Positions 1-5,014 of a stretch of 6,201 nucleotides of DNA are shown here, piece after piece; positions within the stretch are counted from its first letter, which is position 1; every line of letters begins with the position of its first letter. The DNA lies in contig DPWD01000146.1 in assembly GCA_003526465.1 (NCBI GenBank), positions 202 through 6,402 of the forward strand, written 5' to 3'. The notes under the pieces are model-generated. The model saw nothing but the letters and a program-made list of their open reading frames with translations. It did not search any database and was not told the DNA's origin. The translations under genes were made by a program, and so were the position numbers. Origin of the DNA: Hyphomonadaceae bacterium (GTDB lineage: Bacteria; Pseudomonadota; Alphaproteobacteria; Caulobacterales; Aquidulcibacteraceae).

Positions 1-479
1 TTCATGGCAAGCCGCGCAAGCGGGAGGCCCTCGGCGAGCGAGACATTTGGAAAGCGCGGCATCGGCGTGCGGTAGGCCGCGTCGAGGACGTTCGCCGCCT
101 GGTTCATGAACGCCACGAAGTCAGGCCAACGCTCGGCATCGCGCTTCGAGAACGCACCGATGGAGGCGAGCGTGTCGCTGTCGGAGTTGGCGGTGAGCCG
201 AAGCTGGCGCCCATCAGGCAGCAAGGAGATCAACAGCTCGCTGGTTGAAGCAGGCAAACCATGCCGTTCAAGATCAAGGTCGACGACAATATCGGGCCGC
301 AATTGCCCTCCGGCGTGCAGCGCATCGACGCTAAAGCCGTCGCCGAAAGATTCTGTTACAGCCTGCCCGCCAGCAAACGCGCGCCGCTCAAGCACGAGCA
401 CGCGTTTGCCTGCCTTCGCCAGATAGTTCGCGGCAACCAGACTGTTCAGCCCCGCGCCGATGATGATGACGTCGCTCAT
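1..479 (-). CDS. FAD-dependent oxidoreductase, phytoene desaturase/PYROXD2-like (partial, C-terminus outside window)
   Basis: Only the N-terminal 159 residues are visible; the frame is still open at base 1. The protein starts MSDVIIIGAGLNSLVAANYL and carries the Rossmann dinucleotide-binding glycines (GAGLNS). An Ala-Gly-Lys-Arg segment and the acidic end of the second strand (VLVLERR) follow, the normal FAD ADP-ribose site of the amine-oxidase/phytoene-desaturase superfamily. Its ATG shares one base with the TGA stop of the upstream oxidoreductase (bases 477-481), so translation is very likely coupled. The two proteins are clear paralogues over this stretch: both have GAG-N, a KRV-VLERR segment, a GG-AVTE segment and RP-I--DL-L-RHGL. 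They differ in the glycine motif (LNS here, HNG upstream). The substrate is unknown. The family call is firm; the specific reaction cannot be read from this fragment. Confidence 0.88.
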   Translation of the reverse strand, partial: MSDVIIIGAGLNSLVAANYLAKAGKRVLVLERRAFAGGQAVTESFGDGFSVDALHAGGQLRPDIVVDLDLERHGLPASTSELLISLLPDGRQLRLTANSDSDTLASIGAFSKRDAERWPDFVAFMNQAANVLDAAYRTPMPRFPNVSLAEGLPLARLAM

Positions 480-2062
480 CAGCGCCAATCCTTCAGCACT
501 TCCTGCGCCGCCATCTTGCCCGCTGCGCCCATGACGCCGCCGCCGGGGTGCGCGCCGGAGGCGCCGAAATAATAGCCGGGGACCGGCGTGCGGAAGTCGG
601 CCCATTGCGGCGCAGGCCTCAGGAAGAAGAGTTGGTGCAAGAGCAATTCGCCATGGAAAATGTTGCCGCCGGTTATGCCGGCGATGCGCTCGATGTCTTT
701 CGGGGTGATCACCTGCTTACCGACGATAATCTTGCGAATGTTCGGCGCGTAGCGCTCGATGGTGGAAATCACCGTCTCGCCGAACGCATCGCGCTTAGCA
801 TCGTCCCAGCCGCCTTCGATGTCGTAGGGCGCGTATTGCACGAAACAGGACATCACATGATGGCCGGGCGGGGCCATGTCGCGGTCGATCATCGAGGGGA
901 TGATCATGTCGATGTAGGGATTGGTCGAGAACTGGCCGTACTTGGCTTCATCGTAGGCGCGCTCGATATAATCCATCGAGGGACTAATCGAGATCGCGCC
1001 TCGGTGCAGCGGGGTTTCGCCCGGCAGGCAGGTGAATTGCGGAAGCCCCGAGAGCGCGATGTTGACCTTGCCCGATGAACCGCGCACGCGGAAATTCCTG
1101 ATCTGCTCGACGAACTCGTCGGGGAAATGCTTGCTTTCCACAAAGCTCAAGAAGCTGCGCTTGGGGTCGGCCGCCGACATAACCACCCGCGCATGCAGTT
1201 CGTCGCCGTTCTCCAGCGCGACGCCTGCGGCGCGCCCGCCCTTCACGATTACTTGGCTGACCGCCGCCTTGGTGCGGATCTCCGCGCCCAGCGCGCGCGC
1301 CGATGCTGCGATCGCGGCGGTGACGCCGCCCGTGCCGTTCTTGGCGAAGCCCCAGGCGCGGAAAGCGCCGTCGATCTCGCCCATATAATGGTGCAGCAGC
1401 ACATAGGCCGTGCCCGGCGAGCGCGGCCCTAGAAACGTGCCGATAATGCCGCTCGCGGATTTGGTGCCCTTGAGCGGATCAAACTCGAACCACTCGTCCA
1501 GCAGATCAGCGGAAGATTGCGTGACCAGCTTGGCGATGCGGTAGAGTTCCTTCTCGCTCAGGCTTTTCGCGTATTGGCCCAGCCTGAGGAGCCCCAGCAT
1601 GTCGCGCGCCGACATCGACGAAGGATCGGGCGGCACCAGCGAAAGCACCGGTTTGATTGCCTTGGCGGCGCGGGCCATGGTGCGCCCGTACTCGTCGGCG
1701 GCTTCAGCGTCGCGCGGGGAGTGACGATAAATTTCTCGGCGCGTCGGCTCATGGTCAGGCCAGGCGGCGAGATAATCGCCGTTGTCCATTGGCGTTACGG
1801 TCGAGGGCAGCGGTAGAATTTTCAGGCCGTGCCGCGGCAGTTCGAGGTCGCGAATGATCTCAGGCCGGAGCAGGCTCACAACATAAGAGAATTCCGTGAA
1901 TCGATAGCCTGGAAAGATTTCCTCGGTCACCGCCGCGCCGCCGACTACTTCGCGACGTTCGAGGACGACCACGCGTTTGCCCGCGCGCGCGAGGTAGGCG
2001 CCGGCGATCAAGCCGTTATGCCCCGCGCCTATTATTATTGCGTCGTATTGGTTGGATGGCAT
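479..2062 (-). CDS. FAD-dependent oxidoreductase, PYROXD2/phytoene desaturase-like
   Basis: A 527-residue protein. It has an N-terminal FAD-binding Rossmann motif (GAGHNG, residues 12-17), the acidic strand end VVVLERRE (31-38) and GGAAVTEE (41-48). The C-terminus carries GASGAHPGGGVMG (500-512), the conserved FAD-contacting signature of phytoene desaturase-like and PYROXD2-like enzymes. Length and both end motifs fit a complete member. Family members oxidise or isomerise C-C or C-N bonds using FAD; the substrate of this subgroup is not established, and the protein lacks a signal peptide, so it is probably cytoplasmic. The ATG at 2060-2062 directly follows a C-rich copy of the flanking repeat, so there is no Shine-Dalgarno site. 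The start is nevertheless sensible because the Rossmann strand begins seven residues later. It is followed, with a one-base overlap, by a paralogue, and preceded by a four-helix-bundle gene and a GcvT-like gene. Confidence 0.93.
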   Translation of the reverse strand: MPSNQYDAIIIGAGHNGLIAGAYLARAGKRVVVLERREVVGGAAVTEEIFPGYRFTEFSYVVSLLRPEIIRDLELPRHGLKILPLPSTVTPMDNGDYLAAWPDHEPTRREIYRHSPRDAEAADEYGRTMARAAKAIKPVLSLVPPDPSSMSARDMLGLLRLGQYAKSLSEKELYRIAKLVTQSSADLLDEWFEFDPLKGTKSASGIIGTFLGPRSPGTAYVLLHHYMGEIDGAFRAWGFAKNGTGGVTAAIAASARALGAEIRTKAAVSQVIVKGGRAAGVALENGDELHARVVMSAADPKRSFLSFVESKHFPDEFVEQIRNFRVRGSSGKVNIALSGLPQFTCLPGETPLHRGAISISPSMDYIERAYDEAKYGQFSTNPYIDMIIPSMIDRDMAPPGHHVMSCFVQYAPYDIEGGWDDAKRDAFGETVISTIERYAPNIRKIIVGKQVITPKDIERIAGITGGNIFHGELLLHQLFFLRPAPQWADFRTPVPGYYFGASGAHPGGGVMGAAGKMAAQEVLKDWR

Positions 2063-2099
2063 TAGGGGAGTAGGGATTTAGGGCAATAGGGGAGTAGGG
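2063..2099 (+). repeat. Left G-rich flanking repeat (G-quadruplex consensus)
   Basis: The plus strand contains the 13-mer TAGGGGAGTAGGG twice (2063-2075 and 2087-2099), separated by ATTTAGGGCAA. Extending the first copy to 2062 gives a 14-mer whose inverted copy lies at 2484-2497. Five tracts of three or four G (2065-2068, 2073-2075, 2081-2083, 2089-2092, 2097-2099) are split by loops of 4, 5, 5 and 4 bases, which satisfies the usual G-quadruplex rule. On the transcribed minus strand the block reads as C-rich sequence directly before the oxidoreductase ATG. Confidence 0.85.
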
Positions 2100-2108
2100 T
2101 GGCGCTAT

Positions 2109-2474
2109 TCATTCGGCACTCAACTTTCGGATCAACAATCTGAGCAACTTTCCCACGCTTTCGCACTGCTTTAGCAGACTTTCAACGTTTTCATCGTCCG
2201 CGATCCTGGCGCGCTGCGCGATGATGAGATGTGTCTCAAGTTCTTTCAAAGATCCCTGCGAAATTCGCAGAAAATGAACGTACGACCCGCGGGCCTCCCG
2301 CCCGTTTCCCTCAGCGATATTGGCTGGAACCGATACCGCAGCGCGCCGCGCCTGCTGCGTCAAACCGTACGTCTCCTCCTTCGGCCAGGATCGAGTCGAG
2401 GCGTAGACCAAGGTAGCCAACTCGATTGCCTGTTCCCACACAAGCAGGTCGCGATATGATTCAATTTTCGCCAT
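2109..2474 (-). CDS. Four-helix-bundle protein, S23 / 23S rRNA intervening-sequence family
   Basis: A complete 121-residue protein with the family hallmarks: a WEQAIELA first helix (residues 13-20), SVPANIAEGNGR (48-59) and ISQGSLKELETHL (71-83), then a long C-terminal amphipathic helix rich in Leu, Lys and Arg. Members fold as four-helix bundles that form ring-shaped pentamers. The family was first seen as ORFs inside 23S rRNA intervening sequences and is related to the Avd accessory protein of diversity-generating retroelements. The function of stand-alone copies is unknown, and basic surfaces suggest nucleic-acid binding. Here it lies inside an apparent metabolic operon, between inverted G-rich repeats. 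The right-hand repeat supplies the only ribosome-site-like sequence before its ATG (AGGG about 10 bases upstream). I see no reverse transcriptase or template repeat that would make it part of a retroelement. Confidence 0.93.
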   Translation of the reverse strand: MAKIESYRDLLVWEQAIELATLVYASTRSWPKEETYGLTQQARRAAVSVPANIAEGNGREARGSYVHFLRISQGSLKELETHLIIAQRARIADDENVESLLKQCESVGKLLRLLIRKLSAE

Positions 2475-2511
2475 CCCTTATTGCCCTACTCCCCTAACCC
2501 CCTACTCCCTT
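2475..2511 (-). repeat. Right G-rich flanking repeat (inverted copy, G-quadruplex consensus)
   Basis: Read on the minus strand, this block carries GGGAGTAGGG twice (complement of 2500-2509 and 2484-2493). TTAGGGGAGTAGGG (2484-2497) is identical to the left block at 2062-2075. TAGGGCAATAAGGG (2475-2488) matches the left block at 2079-2092 in 13 of 14 bases. Five G tracts with loops of 4, 3, 4 and 6 bases fit a G-quadruplex. Since this is the sense strand of transcription, the RNA leader of the four-helix-bundle gene would also be quadruplex-prone. Confidence 0.85.
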
Positions 2512-2514
2512 GCT

Positions 2515-3735
2515 TTACTTCTTCTTCCAGGCCGGATCGTAAAACGGCAGCTTCACCACTTTCGCCGGCGCGTGGCGGCGGTGGTGCTCGACCGTCACCT
2601 CCATCGTCACTGAAGTTCCCGGCTCATAGTGCGGGCGTTGCAGGTGGGCGAGGGCGATGTATTTCTTCAGCACTGGCGACCACGTGCTGGTCGAGGCGTA
2701 ACCGATCTGCTTGCCCTCCACCAACACCGGCAGGCTCGCGCGCACCGCCATGCCAGGAATTTGGGGGGGCAAACCGACATCGGCGAACAGGCGTTCAAGC
2801 CCGACCCAATCGACCTCAAGCCCGACCAGTTTCCACGCCGAGCCCGCCTTCTTTTCCCGCTCCAGCGCTTTGCGGCCGACGAAATAGCCCTTCTTGTTGA
2901 GATTGACCGTCCAATCCAAACCCATCTCTAGCGGGGAGGATTTCTGGCCTTCGATCCAAGCGTGGTTGGCGGCGGTGTAGTCGGCGTCGACCATGAAGAG
3001 GCCCGCCTCCACGCGCGCCATGTCCATGGCAAGGATGCCGCACGGCGTGATGCCGTAATCGTCGCCAGCCTCCATCAGCGCATCCCAGACCGCGAGCGCC
3101 TGCTCTGCTTCCACCCAGATTTCGTACCCGAGGTCGCCGGTGTAACCCGTGCGCGAAATGCTAACCGGATTGTTGCCAATGCTGGTGTTCATCAGCCGGA
3201 AATATTTCAGCGCATCGAGCGGATCGTTGCAGCAGCGATTGAGCACCGCGCGCGATTTCGGCCCTTGCAAGCTCAAGGCCGCCATCTGGTCGGTCACTTC
3301 CGCGATTTTCACATCCATGCCGACCGCGTTCATCGCTAGCCAGCGCAGCGACGGCTCGGCGGATGTCATGCGGAAGCTCTGATCGCTGAGGCGAGACACC
3401 GTGCCGTCATCGAGAAGCTTGCCCTCCTCGTCGCACCAGCCGGTGTAGTACACTTGCCCCACGCCCATCTTGAAGATGTCGCGGGTCGTGACCTTGTGGA
3501 GGAGGCGCGCGGCGTCCGGCCCCTCGATCAGGTACTTCATCAGCGGCGAGACATCGATCAGCGCCGCGCGGTCGCGGATCGCCCAATATTCATGGTCAAG
3601 CGACAGCTCGTAGGAGCCGACCACCGCGTAGCCGGCCCAACGGCGCCAGTTCTGCGCGACGCTTAAGCGCGAAGTGCGCTCATGGAAAGGCGTGCGCTTG
3701 AGTTCAAGCGTTTCAAGCATGGGCGACAGAGACAC
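2515..3735 (-). CDS. GcvT-like aminomethyltransferase family protein (folate-dependent one-carbon transfer)
   Basis: A 406-residue protein of the glycine-cleavage T-protein/dimethylglycine-dehydrogenase C-domain family. Visible landmarks are GKLLDDG (105-111, the Asp pair near the folate site), SLQGP (155-159), SRTGYTGDLGYEIW (194-207), ARVEAG (240-245) and GYFVGRKAL (283-291). The C-terminal barrel segment GYASTSTWSPVLKKYIALA lies at 345-363. It is about 40 residues longer than E. coli GcvT and lacks the Asn seen in E. coli VVNSA (here MTSA, 123-126), so it is probably not the housekeeping T-protein. Relatives pass a methylene or methyl group to tetrahydrofolate. No glycine-cleavage H or P gene is nearby; the neighbours are two FAD oxidoreductases. 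The start is uncertain: the listed start is GTG (3733-3735), an in-frame ATG lies five codons later (3718-3720), and neither has a good Shine-Dalgarno site. Confidence 0.9.
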   Translation of the reverse strand: MSLSPMLETLELKRTPFHERTSRLSVAQNWRRWAGYAVVGSYELSLDHEYWAIRDRAALIDVSPLMKYLIEGPDAARLLHKVTTRDIFKMGVGQVYYTGWCDEEGKLLDDGTVSRLSDQSFRMTSAEPSLRWLAMNAVGMDVKIAEVTDQMAALSLQGPKSRAVLNRCCNDPLDALKYFRLMNTSIGNNPVSISRTGYTGDLGYEIWVEAEQALAVWDALMEAGDDYGITPCGILAMDMARVEAGLFMVDADYTAANHAWIEGQKSSPLEMGLDWTVNLNKKGYFVGRKALEREKKAGSAWKLVGLEVDWVGLERLFADVGLPPQIPGMAVRASLPVLVEGKQIGYASTSTWSPVLKKYIALAHLQRPHYEPGTSVTMEVTVEHHRRHAPAKVVKLPFYDPAWKKK

Positions 3736-3803
3736 TGTCCGCCGCGCTCAATCAAGTCCGAACCCTGGCTCTCAATCCCACCAGCGCGGCCTCCTGCCGC
3801 AGG

Positions 3804-4187
3804 TTAAGACCGGCGCACCGCGCGGCACACCTCGCGGTCGCCGTCCCATAGCACCAGGCGCGCGCGATAGCGCCCGCCACGCTCGAGGCTGAGTTCGGAA
3901 CTGCCGAGTAGGTTTTCATCACCAGCAGCGAGCCTGTAGGCGCCGCCCTGGACAATATCGGAAGAGCCGCCGCGATCGTGCTTGGTGAGAACCAATTCGT
4001 ACTCGCCGGACGCCGGCGCAAACGAGCGCGCCAGAGCCTCGAACCGCACCCCGTGGCGCGTGCGCGTCACGTCAATCGTGCATTCAGCGCGCCCAGCGTG
4101 TGCGCCGCGGTGCTCGTTCGGTTGTGCGGCCGCGGTGCAGGCTGAAGCCGCCGCAAGCGCCGCAATGGTCAGGAAAAGCTTCTTCAT
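3804..4187 (-). CDS. csgH: CsgH-like curli assembly inhibitor/chaperone, exported
   Basis: A 127-residue protein with an export signal (MKKLFLTIAALAAASAC) and a small beta-rich domain from about residue 35. It starts ECTIDVTRTRHGVRFEA and includes GEYELVLTK (61-69), GGSSDIVQGG (73-82), LLGSSELSLERGGRYRARL (93-111) and a Cys near the end (121). This pattern matches the CsgH-like domain of alphaproteobacteria as I know it, a functional counterpart of enterobacterial CsgC that blocks premature curlin polymerisation in the periplasm. C36 and C121 lie in the predicted first and last strands and could form a disulfide. C17 could be a weak lipidation site (ASAC lacks the usual Leu); cleavage after TAAA is the alternative. 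The start at 4185-4187 is chosen over an upstream in-frame ATG because GGGAG lies six bases before it and the longer form would place 15 charged/Ser residues ahead of the signal peptide. It follows the curlin gene by 57 bases. Confidence 0.85.
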   Translation of the reverse strand: MKKLFLTIAALAAASACTAAAQPNEHRGAHAGRAECTIDVTRTRHGVRFEALARSFAPASGEYELVLTKHDRGGSSDIVQGGAYRLAAGDENLLGSSELSLERGGRYRARLVLWDGDREVCRAVRRS

Positions 4188-4193
4188 TTTACA

Positions 4194-4198
4194 CTCCC
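4194..4198 (-). promoter_or_regulatory. Ribosome binding site of the csgH-like gene
   Basis: The minus strand reads GGGAG followed by six bases and ATG. This site fixes the start at 4187 rather than at 4232. Confidence 0.7.
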
Positions 4199-4206
4199 GC
4201 AGGCTG

Positions 4207-4230
4207 GCGGAGGAGCTTGCGCTCCTCCGC
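4207..4230 (-). promoter_or_regulatory. Perfect hairpin with GNRA-type loop between curlin and csgH genes
   Basis: The transcript can form a 10-bp perfect, GC-rich stem (arms 4207-4216 and 4221-4230) closed by the four-base loop GCAA, a member of the very stable GNRA class. No U tract follows, so it is not a classic intrinsic terminator. It starts 14 bases after the curlin stop codon and ends 8 bases before the GGGAG site of the next gene. It could protect the curlin message from 3' decay or lower readthrough into the inhibitor gene; both roles are inference. Confidence 0.7.
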
Positions 4231-4244
4231 ATTCACTGCCCGCA

Positions 4245-4742
4245 TCACTCGCCTTGGATCACGACGGTGATGTTGTTGTTGCCGCGCTGACGCACATTGG
4301 CGTCCTGGTTGGCGCCGACCTGGATAACGGCCGAGGTATTGTCTGTCCCAACCTGGTCGGTCGTCGCGCGGTGGCCGGCCCCGATCTGGGCGACGCCGGC
4401 GATGTTGCCGTAGCCGTTCTGGTAGATGCCGGAGCGCAGATTGCGGCCATCCTGGCCGGTCACCGCGAGATTGTCGTTGCCGCGTTGTTCGGTGGTGGAT
4501 TCGTTGCGCGTGCCGCCTTGGCGCATACGCAGGAAGTTGCGGCGGCCTTCTTGGTAGGCGCGCGAATAATTGAGGCGGCCTTCCTGGTCGACAACCGCGC
4601 CGTTAGCGCGGCCCCGTTGCGCGACAGCCGCGCCATTATCCACACCCCATTGGCTGACAACGGTGCGGTTCTGAGCCGAAGCGTCGAGCGCCAAGGTGGA
4701 CATGGCGGCGAAGGCTGCGGCGGCGGTCAAAAAGCGTTTCAT
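4245..4742 (-). CDS. Curlin-repeat amyloid subunit (CsgA/CsgB-like), secreted
   Basis: A 165-residue protein with a Sec signal peptide; likely cleavage is after ASA at 23. The rest is almost entirely curlin repeats. Gln occurs at 31, 42, 53, 64, 75, 86, 97, 108, 119, 130, 141, 152 and 163, an exact 11-residue step. Gly is two residues later in all twelve full units. Asn is five later in nine of them (the others have L102, H124 and Q146). Each unit would form one strand, giving about six two-strand rungs of a beta-solenoid, the amyloid fold of CsgA and CsgB. Units 2 to 5 are unusually rich in Arg (for example GRRNFLRMRQ). Such proteins are exported through CsgG and build biofilm fibres; csgG, csgE, csgF and csgD are not visible here. 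Whether this is the major (CsgA) or nucleating (CsgB) subunit cannot be decided. The downstream CsgH-like gene supports the assignment. The start has a clear GGGAG site. Confidence 0.9.
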   Translation of the reverse strand: MKRFLTAAAAFAAMSTLALDASAQNRTVVSQWGVDNGAAVAQRGRANGAVVDQEGRLNYSRAYQEGRRNFLRMRQGGTRNESTTEQRGNDNLAVTGQDGRNLRSGIYQNGYGNIAGVAQIGAGHRATTDQVGTDNTSAVIQVGANQDANVRQRGNNNITVVIQGE

Positions 4743-4750
4743 AACTAAAA

Positions 4751-4755
4751 CTCCC
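4751..4755 (-). promoter_or_regulatory. Ribosome binding site of the curlin gene
   Basis: The minus strand reads GGGAG, then eight AT-rich bases and ATG. It matches the site of the csgH-like gene, consistent with the two genes being expressed together. I could not identify a convincing promoter in the 4756-4880 leader. Confidence 0.7.
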
Positions 4756-4881
4756 GTTTCACGGCGCGGCCCTCATGCGCGCTTGATGAAGGGAGCATGC
4801 CGAAAGGCGCCTGAGTGGAACGTGAACGGGGATTTCAGAGTGCGGGAAGGTCTGCGACGCTGCCGATCACCAAACACCCAT

Positions 4882-4973
4882 CCCCTGATTGCGCGCAGCG
4901 CAAGTCCGGGGCCCATAAACTCAGACTTTCGTGTTCATGGGTCCCGGACTGAATGCTGCGCATTCATCCGGGA
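4882..4973. repeat. Inverted pair of REP-like palindromes (BIME-like)
   Basis: Two imperfect hairpins lie back to back. Copy B (4937-4973) begins ATGGGTCCCGGACT and folds TCCCGGA-(C bulge)-TGAATGC around the loop TGC with GCATTCA-TCCGGGA. Copy A (4882-4916), read on the minus strand, begins ATGGGCCCCGGACT and has TTGCGC around TGC with GCGCAA, then a shorter outer stem. The 14-base heads of the two copies are inverted repeats of each other (4903-4916 and 4937-4950) with one mismatch, 20 bases apart. The unit lies 42 bases past the MsrB stop codon and could also act as a transcript end or mRNA stabiliser. REP status needs genome-wide copies to confirm. Confidence 0.65.
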
Positions 4974-5014
4974 ATTGGTGGGATGGGAGCCTCACTGCTT
5001 TATTGTCCAAGGTA

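Larger units (their letters stand above)
2063..2511 (-). mobile_element. Putative four-helix-bundle gene cassette bounded by inverted G-rich repeats
   Basis: The stretch consists of a 121-residue S23-type gene and two flanking repeat blocks in inverted orientation (2063-2099 and 2475-2511). The right block lies three bases beyond the stop codon of the GcvT-like gene. The left block ends exactly at the start codon of the oxidoreductase. Removing the stretch would leave these two same-strand genes a few bases apart, as in a normal operon. Parts of the cassette gene are poorer in GC than its neighbours; bases 2221-2280 count by eye to about 40 percent. There is no transposase and no clear target-site duplication, so movement is inferred from layout only. 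Confidence 0.4.

Noticed and set aside
548..1078. Plus-strand open frame of 176 codons inside the oxidoreductase gene
   Set aside because: Shadow of a GC-rich gene; the minus strand encodes a full FAD oxidoreductase with motifs at both ends.
2109..2474. Four-helix-bundle gene as part of a diversity-generating retroelement
   Set aside because: No reverse transcriptase, template repeat or variable repeat with adenine-biased differences is present in the window.
2962..3339. Plus-strand open frame of 125 codons inside the GcvT-like gene
   Set aside because: Its translation is His/Arg/Ala-rich with no recognisable domain, and the opposite strand has clear GcvT motifs.
3736..3803. Possible terminator or leader element between the csgH-like and GcvT-like genes
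   Set aside because: Only a weak five-bp GCGGC/GCCGC stem is seen, with no U tract and no other structure; I see nothing I can support here.
4188..4232. Upstream in-frame ATG extending the csgH-like protein by 15 residues
   Set aside because: The extension overlaps the GNRA hairpin, adds charged residues before a good signal peptide and lacks a ribosome site; GGGAG supports the start at 4187.
4245..4742. 33-base periodicity as a CRISPR-like or DNA repeat array
   Set aside because: The period is that of the 11-residue protein repeat; the DNA units are not conserved enough to be direct repeats with spacers.
4254..4748. Long plus-strand open frame (164 codons) opposite the curlin gene
   Set aside because: It is the antisense image of the periodic curlin repeats; the minus strand has a signal peptide, perfect 11-residue repeats and a ribosome site, and the plus frame matches no family.
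4816..4845. GGAAC on the plus strand as an EcfG-type general stress promoter
   Set aside because: No GTT at the needed distance, and the downstream gene is on the other strand.
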